A stretch of DNA of 20,202 nt from assembly GCA_003427395.1 (NCBI GenBank), contig BFEA01000420.1, positions 1,257,927 to 1,278,128 on the forward strand, read 5' to 3'. The translations under genes were made by a program, and so were the position numbers. Origin of the DNA: Chara braunii (lineage: Eukaryota; Streptophyta; Charophyceae; Charales; Characeae). Below are positions 9,770-18,445 of this stretch, piece after piece; the stretch's first letter is position 1; every line of letters starts with the position of its first letter. Under the pieces are notes generated by a model that was not told the DNA's origin, did no database searches, and worked only from the letters and a program-made list of their open reading frames with translations.

Positions 9770-10310
9770 ATGCCCTTCCTGACACACTAATAGTAAGACA
9801 CAATATGAGGTACAGTCTCATCATTTCATCCCTACTTGATTCCCGGTACGCGAACCAAACCTTGTAATGTTGTTGTGGTCTACCGCTTCTTCCTGTTCTA
9901 TAGACATCTTCCTCTAGGATACGATCAATGCCATATCTTTCATCCTTATCAGGAGGGATCATCGGTCTGCATGAAGGGAACCGATCATTAATGACGTAAG
10001 GCAACAACTTGGATGCGTGAAATATCGGGTATGTATGTAAGCGCAGCGGAATGTCAATGGTGTAGGGGGGACCCTCTGTGTCTCCTACGACATTTAAGAT
10101 CTTTCATGACCCTCTATAAGAAGGTAACAACTTCTGAGAAGTTCTCTTCGGGAAGAAATTCCTTTGACTTGACCCAGACAAGATCACGAACAGCAAACAT
10201 CGACGGTTTGTGATGCTTATTTGCCTGTTGTACCGTCTGATGCTGGGCTTTCTAGATATTATTAACGATGTCGAGCGCATCGGTCCCACGTAGTGCGGGA
10301 CCCTCCCGAC
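9770..10310 (-). pseudogene. Ty3/gypsy integrase C-terminus and chromodomain remnant
   Basis: Read right to left: LRGTDALDIVNNI (one stop), AQHQTVQQANKHHKPSM and FAVRDLVWVKSKEFLPEEN (about 10255-10140), typical of the integrase C-terminal fold. After a decayed stretch comes YTIDIPLRLHTYPIFHASKL, joined in frame to LPYVINDRFPS, then the chromodomain-like YGIDRILEEDVYRTGRSG and RPQQHYKVWFAYRESS (about 9940-9830). The chromodomain is incomplete: the usual Trp of the NTWEP-type box is missing. Stops and a probable frameshift between 10140 and 10070 mark it as dead. No RT, RNase H or LTR of the same element was found next to it. In live elements this end of the polyprotein directs integration into marked chromatin. 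Confidence 0.75.
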
Positions 10311-10870
10311 CGCGTCACGTAGGAGTTGGTCCACCTCGTCGCAACACACATGGAGCTTCCGCAAGCCGCTCCGGACGAGTGCGTCAACCATACCTCTCGC
10401 CAACCCCTATGACAGGATAGGGCCAACGAGAGGTACAACCTACCTCCACATGCGGGAGTTGTCGCCTCCCTTCGGTGGGCGTATCCCCGTCGAGCTACCA
10501 GTCCACAATACGAAAACTAATCAGTTGCAATCGCAGAGGTGGACCAACGGAGGGCGTTTTCTCGTTCGCTGCAGCATAGGGGGTATCCGCGGTCTTACGC
10601 CTCTATCGGACCCTCACGCGAACCGACACATTAGGGGACTGAAGTCCCAAGCGTGACTCGTCGTGGGTCGGCTATGACGTTATCTCACATACCACGTGTT
10701 ACATTACACTTTAAAACATAAAACTAAAACACACGCACACACACGAAACAATACAAACACAAAACAATACAACACAATCCTAGTCCCTTTAGTAACCATC
10801 TCATAACCTTCCAATGCGAAAATCGGATAGGCATCGTGCGCAAGACTTAGTATAAAAACGCGCGGTTGTA
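10311..10870. other. Unassigned, foldback-rich sequence
   Basis: No coding motif. Small perfect inverted repeats occur: CCCTAT/ATAGGG at 10407-10424, GAGGTA/TACCTC near 10429-10445 and GGGACT/AGTCCC near 10636-10649. An A/C-rich stretch with ACACAC units follows at about 10725-10780. Confidence 0.4.
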
Positions 10871-10990
10871 GTGTCTTTTCATATCGACTACCAATGCATG
10901 AATGCGCAAGCAGTCACAATGACGACGTACTATGTAGTGTCCATAATTAAGTGGTCCTTCGTAGATCTAAGTACCGCTTATGACACTCAA
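10871..10990 (+). pseudogene. Possible Ty3/gypsy reverse transcriptase scrap
   Basis: The translation FHIDYQCMNAQAVTMTTYYV followed by FVDLSTAYDTQ recalls the gypsy RT blocks usually read as FCIDYRxLN and FSxIDLRSGYHQ, in the right order and spacing but with many differences and a shortened middle. It lies on the strand opposite to the integrase remnant. A chance resemblance is possible. Confidence 0.2.
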
Positions 10991-11146
10991 GTGTCAATCT
11001 TGAAGTATCGTGAGGGCCGAGCCCCTCACGATATTGCACGACTGAAGGATCGGCCCCCGTGGCACCGCCGACCCTTAGGCTGAGTGTCCTGGTGGGCAGG
11101 GCAAATAGGCTCTGCTCGGGAGGTGATCCCTTCCGCGCAGAGCCTA
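10981..11146. repeat. Cluster of three perfect foldbacks
   Basis: TGACACT/AGTGTCA at 10981-10987 and 10990-10996 (2-nt spacer); TATCGTGAGGG at 11006-11016 with its exact complement at 11023-11033 (6-nt spacer); TAGGCTCTGC at 11106-11115 with GCAGAGCCTA at 11137-11146 (21-nt spacer). Three perfect hairpins of 7, 11 and 10 bp within 166 bases is more than expected by chance. A structured RNA or a foldback transposon end are options. Confidence 0.7.
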
Positions 11147-12030
11147 GGACCTGGGATGTCCTGAACAAGGACCTCGAATCCAGGCCCAAGACCAACGTTC
11201 GATCAAAAAACTTTAAGAAGCAAAAAAATGGTAAAAGAGGGGAGTCTCCTTTCCTCTCCCAATCTCAGCCCCAATTAAACCCTTAAGTGTGGGCACTATA
11301 GGCCATGCGAACACTCAAGTATAGGTATGTACATATATAAATGAGGTTTATTTAAAATAAGACGATCACTTCTCACAGTCATAGTGGGGCTCCTCTCAAC
11401 CATATGTATGTGCGTAATCGCAAATAGTCAAATTCAAAGTTCGAATCACAAACATACCTACAATCACATCAAGGAATCAACCAACAGTCCACACACTACA
11501 CGAAGTCAACTTCAACCTTTCTCTATACTCATACCCCTTGCTTTAGCCATGCAAGCCCCAACCTTTGTCCAACCTTCCAAAATAAATACTTAGTATCTTT
11601 GTTAAATGACCATTCAATAAAAGTTCATCTGAAAACCTTAATAAAACAATAAAACCATCAGGGCTAAAGCCTTTTAGGTTGGGTAACGAGAATGGATTGC
11701 AGTTGAGTCGTAGACCGACGAATCAGCAACCGACTTGTTATCAGTGATAACAGAAGACGATCATTGTGGGATAAAGTTGAATCTAGCCCAATTTTGAGTC
11801 AGAATGATCGAAGGGACCTGTAGTATCCTGTACCATAAGACAGGTCAATGCCCAAGTTAAATCATCAGTGTATGGGGAATAAATCTTCATAGCACAGCCT
11901 TGCTCAAAGTTGTCTGTCAACTAAGTCTAAGTCTACCCCTAAGGCAGTGTCCAAAGAAAGGTAGACCTTTGGCAGAATCTCCTCCATACAGAGTGTATTG
12001 TCAGTATTGTCACCTATCAAATTATAATCT
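11147..12030. other. AT-rich unassigned sequence
   Basis: Base composition turns AT-rich from about 11200. There is no coding frame above about 75 codons and no domain. Around 11930-11985 the phrase GGCAGAATCTCC may be a diverged outlier of the tandem array that starts at 12031. Confidence 0.4.
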
Positions 12031-12620
12031 ATCTCCTCTAAATTAAAAAAAAATCGGCAACGCTTCCCGTAGGAAAAATATTTTTTCATAATTTATACTA
12101 ACTTCGATATAAAACTAAAACAATATCCTACTTTGAAAAGTCAATTTTTCTCTAACTCCCTAAGTTAATAAAAATTTGGGCAGAATCTCCTTTATAAAAG
12201 TAGACTTCCCACATTTATACTAAGTCAGATAAGAACTCTAAGACTTGATTTCAACCAAGACAAAATTTAACTAACTCCTTAGATTTGTAAAAATTTCGGC
12301 AGCGCTTCCCTTAGAGGAAGTAGCTTTCCAAAATTTATACAAAGCTAAGTCCAAAAATCTAGAAATAACTTTAATTTTCCAAAGTCCAATTTCGTCTAAC
12401 TCCCTAAACTAGTAAAAATTTAGAAAAATGAGACTTTTTATATTTTTACTAAACCATGTATAAAATTTAGACAACTTGAACTTTGAAAAGTCAAATTCTG
12501 ACCAACTCCTTGATTTTTTAGAAATTTCGGCATCGCTTCGTATAGAGAAAGTGACTTACCAAGATTTATACAACACCAAGTTTAACAAAAGATCCAGAAA
12601 ATGCAGAAATTGACCTAAGT
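12031..12620. repeat. Tandem array of about 120-bp AT-rich units
   Basis: Five diverged copies start near 12031, 12152, 12271, 12396 and 12502 (spacing about 121, 119, 125, 106). Each runs: CTAACTCCCTAA, A-rich link, AAATTTCGGCAGCGCTTCCC (or GGCAGAATCTCC), GAAGTAGACTT-like, then ATTTATACTAAG and AAAGTCAATTT. The fourth copy lacks the CGGCAG block. Similar CGGCAG-type arrays occur, as I recall, inside LTR retroelements and intergenic DNA of plants with large genomes. That comparison is from memory only. Confidence 0.75.
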
Positions 12621-12850
12621 AAAATAAATTTAGCTCATAAAATGTAGGAATTGAAATTAAATCCTATGGCTCTAGTACGTGACGAGAAACTAAAACAACT
12701 ACCTATCAAACAGAAACTCAGACTAAGTAGTGATCTCACTCAATCACATACACGGTCAAAGTACTCTCACCACTCCCCAAGTTAAATCCTCATAGATTAA
12801 TTTGTGGAACTCTCAGATAATTTATCCATTGTACCCAACTTACATATGGC

Positions 12851-13731
12851 AAGGTGCTAGACCATTCAGCTTAGAAACAATGTCTAGAATGCCTTAAGAT
12901 ATACACGAACAGATTGCACAATGACTTCCCTCTTCTTTGGACATATGACTAAACCATTCAGCTTACAAACAATGTCTAGTTGCCTTGAACTGTTTAATAT
13001 CCAAAATTTAATAATTTTCATATTTTGTTATCAAAAACGAAAAACAATATGGGCAGGGGACTTAGTCATTCAACTTAGAAGCAATGCTCAACTTGCCCAG
13101 ATTACTTTCAATTATATTCTTTGGTTTTCCTTCTCTTCTTAGTGATATGGCTTAGTGTTNNACCATTCATCTTAGAAACAATGTCCAGCTGTCAGCTCAC
13201 ATGCAATTTATACATAAAGTATTTTTCGTTATTCTTTGGTTTTCCTTCTCTTCTTAGTNATANGGCTTAGTGTTAAACCATTCATCTTAGAAACAATGTC
13301 CAGCTGTCAGCTCACATGCAATTTATACATAAAGTATTTTTCGTTATACTGAATTTATACTTGTGTGCATGGATTCAGGCTAAACCATTATGCTTAGAAA
13401 TAATGCTTGGCCGTACACCAGAAATCCTCTTCATAAATAAAACAAGAGGTTGAACTATTCAGCTTAGAAACAATGTTCAACCTATCCTCAAAACCATTCA
13501 AAGCATGAAGTTGGATCCCTTAGCCCAACTGTAGTCAGACCCCCCCTAAAAAACAGACAGACCAAGTCATTCACTTAGAAACAATGCTTGGTCCCAGAGA
13601 TCAATCAGGCAAACCCTCGGAAATAAACATACCAACTAGGTCATTCAACTTAGAAACAATGTTTGGTCCTTCAGAAAACAACCAAATAAACATAGCCCTG
13701 GACCATTGAGCTTAGAAACAATGCCCAGTCC
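12851..13731 (+). repeat. Array of ten short hairpins with a conserved loop and varying stems
   Basis: Ten copies of a core ATT + CAGCTTAGAAAC + AAT occur, with the CATT (or TATT) starting at 12863, 12955, 13067, 13164, 13279, 13386, 13456, 13568, 13642 and 13704 (spacing 62-115). Flanks pair across the core although their sequences differ: CTAGAC/GTCTAG (12857-12862 with 12882-12887), AGGTTGAAC/GTTCAACCT (13447-13455 with 13475-13483), GACCAAGT/GCTTGGTC (13560-13567 with 13586-13593, one G-T pair). Partial stems occur at 12948-12954, 13378-13385 and 13698-13703. Copies at 13067, 13164, 13279 and 13642 pair less well. One unpaired C or T sits before the ATT in every copy. Function unknown. 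Confidence 0.8.
13116..13345 (+). repeat. Two direct copies of a 115-bp unit, with N bases
   Basis: Bases 13116-13230 and 13231-13345 appear identical apart from the N positions (13160-13161 in the first copy, 13259 and 13263 in the second). Each copy carries one hairpin of the array. It is either a recent tandem duplication or an assembly artefact, since the N bases show unresolved consensus in just this place. Confidence 0.85.
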
Positions 13732-14533
13732 TTGATTGACCCGACCAAACTCAAGCAAATTTGCCTTCCTCCCACCTTCCACTAGTTCATCCCTTAATTT
13801 GTTTTTTTTTCAGTCGAAATAAAGAAGAGACTTAAGTTTTTCGCGCGTGTTATTTTCATTCAGTCTGATTAGGTCCTGAAAAGAAAGCAAAGTCATAAGG
13901 GAACACATGCATACAACAGTCAAACTAGAGGGGGATAGTCAAACAGGGGTGTGGTGGGTTCATACAGATAGAGAAGTATACCTATCAGTTCCCGGCCTCC
14001 AGAACCTCGTTCCGACAAAGCTCCCGCAATCGGTGGTCGAACTCCCCACAGAGCCTTGATGCGGTCCTACGGGTTGCAATCCCACCTGACGCCCTCCTCT
14101 CAGAACCAATAGGCTAGACTTAGAGTAAGAAGGGCAGAAGAAGAAAACATTAAGTCTCTCAGATCCAGGAGAGGTGCTCTCAGACTCGCACAAGAGGGCC
14201 TTGGTTCCTTGATTCGCCTGACGGCCCCTCAATGGTGGCCAAATCGCAGCAAAAACCGCCGAACCTCAGTCAGATGCCACAAAGATGGCCAAAAGGATGG
14301 TCAATGAGTAGGGTAACTTCTCCTAGACGATCCTTCAAGTCGCAGTGATAACTCGCTTCTAAACGACTCAATCACTCGGTCGTGTTCGTTGACCCAAAAC
14401 GCACTGGCCGCAACTCAGGATACGGGCCGAGGTTAAGATCACAGTCCCCTCTACCTCCGAAGTGACTCAATAACTTGATCTAGTTGGTTATGCTGGTGCA
14501 ACACGTCAACCAACAAGTAAGTCAGCACTTCTG
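13732..14533. other. Unassigned sequence leaving the AT-rich island
   Basis: Composition returns to near-balanced around 13850. Nothing coding is recognised; a 90-codon minus frame at 14232-13960 has no motif. Minus-strand sequence at 14244-14225 (ATTTGGCCACCATTGAGGGG) loosely resembles a plant retroelement primer-binding region, but not closely enough to call. Confidence 0.35.
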
Positions 14534-15083
14534 TTGTTGGATTCTCGCCGCCCTCGCTCCAATGAAATGTTTGGCGCCCTCAATAATGTACAAGATGAAA
14601 ACACAGCAAGAGCTGCAATGCGTAGCACATCAAGAATTCGGTGTGCTCAACTAAGGCACAGTAGTTGCATCACGAGAAAGTGTCGGAAAGTTGACAAACA
14701 ACGGTGGAGTCTAACAATAGCAACAAGTCAACAGAAGTTGTGCAACAGTCGTTCTTCCTCTTTTAAGCACTTCAACTTCGATCCTATAGTCAGTTGAACG
14801 CAAGTCGTGGCCACTGACAGCAAGTACCGGGGTGTATGTCGATGTTGCCTATGCAGTTTACTAATGTGGGCTGATACATCTTAGTCCTTCCCTCTCTCAC
14901 ATGCCTGCGCCCGCTCTGTCGCTTGCTTAATCTCGCTCCTCTAGCCTCCACTACTCGGACCAAATAACGCCTCTTCCTCTCCAAAGGCTACTTCCTACAG
15001 TACGGTGCAAGCCTACCGCACAACCCATCCGCTTATTTGATTAACTGCAAACAACTGCATACATCATACTCACTCGATATACC
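14534..15083. other. Unassigned sequence
   Basis: The plus strand is open for 87 codons at 14534-14797, with many Ser, Arg and Cys and no domain I recognise. The rest shows no structure. Confidence 0.3.
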
Positions 15084-15145
15084 CGATTGGTTGTGAACAG
15101 TCCGCCTGTTCACTCGATTAGTTGTGACCAACCCGTCCGTTCACT
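15084..15145 (+). repeat. Two 31-bp tandem copies
   Basis: Bases 15084-15114 and 15115-15145 both run GATTGGTTGTGA or GATTAGTTGTGA through to CCGTTCACTC or CTGTTCACTC, with about six differences. Confidence 0.8.
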
Positions 15146-15343
15146 CTCTCTACTCCACATCCATTCATCTTGATGAACCCCGCATTTGTCAATAGGTAAG
15201 CTCCCTTCTCCTCGGCTCTCTTCAAACCACTTCGATCGATAGGGTGAGCAAAGCCGAACTACGTTTCCCTTCAGAACGCGGACAGATGAGCACGATTTGG
15301 CCCGGTATCTTGACTTCCGATTGTGGCTGCACTGCCTGCCTGA

Positions 15344-15544
15344 TATTTTGGACTCCCGGTTGCTGGTGAGAACGTAGCGGAGGGTAACGCAGCCGAAGGT
15401 GTTCAAATGTTGTTTTCAGGGGGAAGCGACGATGACTCGTCTGAGGATGAAATGCCATTGGACTCCGACAGCAAGGAGGGCGCTAACCGCCTTCAGTTCG
15501 ATGGCGCCATGCTTTTGCAGGAGGAGCCCGTTGTGCGGGAGTGA
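15344..15544 (+). pseudogene. Coding-like acidic C-terminal fragment
   Basis: A 66-codon frame opens after a stop at 15341 and ends at TGA 15542-15544. It reads VAEGNAAEGVQMLFSGGSDD, then SSEDEMPLDSDSKEGANRLQ and FDGAMLLQEEPVVRE. The regular amphipathic and acidic make-up looks coding. The frame two bases away holds LARYLDFRLWLHCLPDILDS just upstream (15290-15355), so a frameshift may join them. Alternatively TTTTCAG at 15413-15419 may be a splice acceptor of a terminal exon. Acidic tails like this are common in transposase-derived and nuclear proteins. No family is assigned. Confidence 0.35.
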
Positions 15545-15622
15545 TTGCGCCATGTGGATGAGAAATGAGATGCTCGTCGTATACAATTCGAGATTGATTT
15601 CTATTTCGTGTTTATTGTTCAT

Positions 15623-15727
15623 TACGTGCGTCACAATCTTTCCATATGCTGCATTTTCTTTGTTGCAGTTTTGAATTGTAGAGATTTCTTCGCTACATGT
15701 GTCACAATATTTGCGTATGCTGCATTT
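15623..15727 (+). repeat. Two direct copies offset by 71 bp
   Basis: TACGTGCGTCACAATCTTTC (from 15623) and TACATGTGTCACAATATTTG (from 15694) both continue into a shared ATATGCTGCATTT / GTATGCTGCATTT. Confidence 0.75.
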
Positions 15728-15752
15728 CGGCTTGCATTTTGTATATATACAT

Positions 15753-15904
15753 ATGAGAGAGAGAGAAAAATTCATAGATTATTGAAATATTCCACATTGA
15801 TTTTTATTGTGTATATTTGTGTATATGTGTATGTGTGTATGTGTGTATGTGTGTGTTTTATATATATATATATATATATAAAAGAGAGAGAGAGAGAAAG
15901 AGAG
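15753..15904. repeat. Compound microsatellites (GA, TGTA, TA, GA)
   Basis: GA units at about 15753-15766, TGTATG/TGTGTA units at 15810-15855, TA units at 15857-15880 and GA units at 15883-15905. No gene. Confidence 0.9.
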
Positions 15905-16001
15905 ATGATTCATAGTGATAGTTGGGACAGATAGTCAATCCATAAAAGATTCGCAATGCCAACAACATCGATCATCCCTACGTGTACCACAGTACCACCG
16001 C

Positions 16002-16005
<4 letters not shown>

Positions 16006-16093
<88 letters not shown>
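16006..16093. repeat. (CT)n microsatellite
   Basis: About 44 perfect CT units. The long Ser-Leu or Arg-Glu open frames across it are artefacts of the repeat. Confidence 0.97.
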
Positions 16094-16095
<2 letters not shown>

Positions 16096-16231
16096 CGTCC
16101 TAACCTCCACCTAGCCAGATCGAGGGTCATCATTTTTTGGTGGAGCACGTGGATCCGGAATAAACCGAACGCAATCCTCGTCAGGCAAATTAGACTATCG
16201 CATACGCATAGCCGCCTCAAATTTCGGTGGT

Positions 16232-16263
16232 AATCTCTGGCGCCGACTGTAGCCGCAGAGATT
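16232..16263 (+). other. Hairpin overlapping a primer-binding-site-like sequence
   Basis: AATCTCTG at 16232-16239 pairs exactly with CAGAGATT at 16256-16263. The loop begins GCGCCGACTGTAG, so 16238-16250 reads TGGCGCCGACTGT, close to the TGGCGCC-type tRNA primer-binding sites that follow 5' LTRs in many plant Ty3/gypsy elements. No LTR pair was found, so this is a hint only. Confidence 0.3.
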
Positions 16264-16401
16264 CGCGAACTCTATGTACCCCGCGTATCTATTAGCCGCT
16301 GCACCCAAGACGATTGTCCCCTAAGAGGGTATGCAAAGACTCATTCATGCGGTCCTCCTCTCCCACGTACGCAACCGTGGTTTCAACCAAGAACGCCAAA
16401 T

Positions 16402-16623
16402 GTGGCCATGCCGCCCGAATCTAGTCCGCATGCATTTGCGGGGGAAGGGGCCCCGGACGACGTGCCGCGACGACCACCTGCCGATGGCGCAGAATGCGCC
16501 TACCTGACCCTGGTCCTACACCGCCTCGCCCACACAATACTCCTCTACGTCTTGCTCGACGACCGTATTCCATGTCGTCGTTATTTTCGTCGTTACCTGC
16601 TTGAGGTCATATCTGCTCTTTGA
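16402..16623 (+). CDS. Short hypothetical open frame
   Basis: Seventy-three codons beginning MAMPPESSPHAFAGEG; the second Met (16408) is equally possible. The C-terminal half is rich in Leu, Arg and Tyr (RIPCRRYFRRYLLEVISAL). It lies about 150 bases downstream of the primer-binding-like site, where a gag start could be, but shows no gag motif. It may be chance. Confidence 0.2.
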   Translation: MAMPPESSPHAFAGEGAPDDVPRRPPADGAECAYLTLVLHRLAHTILLYVLLDDRIPCRRYFRRYLLEVISAL

Positions 16624-16703
16624 CACTGTAGCGGCAACCCTATCTGCAACAACTGCGGCGGAAGCTAGCGCCGATTCCTAAAACAGGGAAAGAAATATCC
16701 TGA

Positions 16704-16939
16704 AAAAGCTTCGTCATTGCAAACAGAATATGGCGCAAATATGAAAGGCCTCTAGAAACCGTCTTGAACGACAGTGGCATAGTGTGTTTCGAGGAGGCGA
16801 TAGACAAGAGGATACATAGCGTCATACATTTTATCACCGACGACTGACCGGAGTACAAGGCTATTAAAGTGTGTTGTTGCTTTTGACACGAACACTCGAA
16901 TGTGTTCCACGACATGATTATGAATGTACATCTAAGTTG
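16704..16939 (+). pseudogene. Coding-like fragment, unidentified
   Basis: One frame reads KSFVIANRIWRKYERPLETV, then LNDSGIVCFEEAIDKRIHSV, then IHFITDD, a TGA at 16845, PEYKAIKVCCCF, a second TGA, and on to TAA at about 16939. The amino-acid mix looks like real protein, possibly a decayed transposase segment. No catalytic motif is visible and I do not assign a family. Confidence 0.25.
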
Positions 16940-17446
16940 TTAATTTGAGCACTTGGTTCTCGTCGACGCTAACAATGAAATGTTATTGTTCCAATTTGTC
17001 CCTGTTTTTGTATTTTGGCACGCCGTCAACTTTTTGTGTTACAAGCATCATGGACTCGTAATAATAAACGGTATCACCGTTACAAAGTTTTATGGAGTGG
17101 TAACAACGAAAAAACAAAGGAGAGCACATCATTATTGGGTGATGAGGCCCGCGCCACGAAATCGCTGCAGTTCACGAATAACAACGACGTAAGAGGAAAG
17201 CAACAAGTTTGTATAATGCAAAGGATGGCATATAAGTGCGATAGCAAGCATAAGCAAAAACATAATACGAGATTTGTCCATGATGCACTGTGAAAACTTC
17301 GATGACCCAGAAAAAAATAGGCCCTAGTCCTGCACTGGCTCGAGGGATTCAAAACAAATGATAGTACTATTTTCAATCTTTACTCGTTGAATTTGCAACA
17401 AAGTTCAAGCGGGGGGGGGGGGGGGGGGGGCACAGGCAAAATTTTT
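16940..17446. other. Unassigned sequence with a 20-G run
   Basis: No gene recognised. Bases 17411-17430 are twenty consecutive G residues, able in principle to form a quadruplex and prone to sequencing error. Confidence 0.5.
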
Positions 17447-18064
17447 TCACTTATTCACATCGGTACAATGTTCCCCGTCACATCGACCGGATTTCAGATT
17501 ATCGTCATGGCCAGCACCGAGAGATGTTACTGAGGCACACCGCCCTGAATTGGCTTGGGATGAACCCAACGAGTTGGGCGTTTGCGTCGTGCTTCCTAAA
17601 AGGGACGCCGCAACGTGTGGCAACGAAAAACCGAGATTGACTTCTGTCCCACCGTGGTTGTCGGCCTCCACAACAAAACATTGCGTTGATGTGTGAGGGA
17701 AAAGCGCACCACCCTTTTCGTCCTCACGCTGTAAATGTTGCTCGCGGATTAGACACAAAGCCTTATCCAATCCTATGTTTTTTTTCCTCAAGGACGACAC
17801 AATCGTTCGCATCCATCAATAGGAAGTCGATATCACTGTGCGAGCGTTGCTCAGGTCGGTTATCACTGTTTGGATATCTTTCTCTACGCTTTCGAGGTCA
17901 ATGCTGGCTTCGATCTCGTGCGATTGTGATATGTCAGGGTCATCCACTATGTGTGGTGGCAGACGGCGCATACGCTCGTGGAGTGACACCTTTTGTCGTC
18001 TATTGCGAGTCTCTATAATGCGCCTTTGGAACAATAAAACTTTATCTGTGAAAACAAAGATCAA
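17447..18064 (-). pseudogene. Unidentified open frame of about 205 codons broken by one TGA
   Basis: Reading leftward, a single frame covers 18064-17447 with only one internal stop (TGA at 17818-17816). The first part contains RRIIETRNRRQKVSLHERMR, then RLPPHIVDDPDISQSHEIEA and SIDLESVEKDIQTVITDLSN, charged and likely helical. The second contains MRTIVSSLRKKNIGLDKALC, LIREQHLQREDEKGGALFPH, and a Ser/Gly/Asp/His-rich end. Just upstream, minus-strand TTTGTTTTCACAG at about 18060-18048 looks like a splice acceptor, so this may be a 3' exon whose natural stop is the TGA. No known domain recognised. Confidence 0.35.
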
Positions 18065-18126
18065 GAAATAAGAAGCGCGAACACATCGCCCATAGGCAGT
18101 GTACGCACCTTGTACGGGGACGACCC

Positions 18127-18158
18127 GTCCATACTACCATACGACCGTACGTATGGAC
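18127..18158. repeat. Nested inverted repeats
   Basis: GTCCATAC (18127-18134) pairs with GTATGGAC (18151-18158), and CCATACG (18137-18143) pairs with CGTATGG (18150-18156). The two alternative hairpins share the same right arm. Confidence 0.7.
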
Positions 18159-18248
18159 TTTAGGCCCTCCGTACGTGGTTTTCCGGGGGGGTGTTGACAA
18201 GGTGGATGGTTTGGGGAGGGTTCAAGTGTTGGGAGGCAACACCCCATT

Positions 18249-18445
18249 CAAAAAAAAAAAAAAAAAAACAGATCTTGTTTTTTGTCCGGGATGTAAAAAA
18301 AATAAAAAAAATTGATTGATTAACTAGGAAGATTCTCACGCCCGGCCGGTCCTGACCGGCTGGACACCCGGGCGTGACGCTCGGGGTGGTTTGACGCCCG
18401 GGGTACCCAGGCGTGCAAAAAAAAAAAAAAAAAAAAGATTTTTTT
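18249..18445. repeat. GC palindromic module between A/T tracts (copy 1)
   Basis: A run of about 19 A, an A/T-rich stretch with TTGATTGATTAACTAGG, a GC core at 18337-18416, then about 20 A and 16 T. The core is bounded by CACGCC (18337-18342) and GGCGTG (18410-18415) and contains the hairpin CCGGTC/GACCGG. Bases 18348-18376 match 19944-19972 at about 24 of 29 positions, including the shared block CACCCGGGCGTG. A long Phe-rich minus frame through it is an artefact of the T runs. Confidence 0.75.

Noticed and set aside
11430-11460. tRNA B-box-like GTTCGAATC
   Set aside because: No A box or acceptor pairing around it.
12851-13731. CRISPR array
   Set aside because: Repeat spacing is irregular, the repeats are hairpin cores with variable stems, and the window is eukaryotic with no cas genes.
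14225-14244. Primer-binding site on the minus strand
   Set aside because: Only a loose match to the TGGCGCC type and no LTR boundary seen.
15978-16233. Long Ser-Leu and Arg-Glu frames on both strands
   Set aside because: They are translations of the CT microsatellite.
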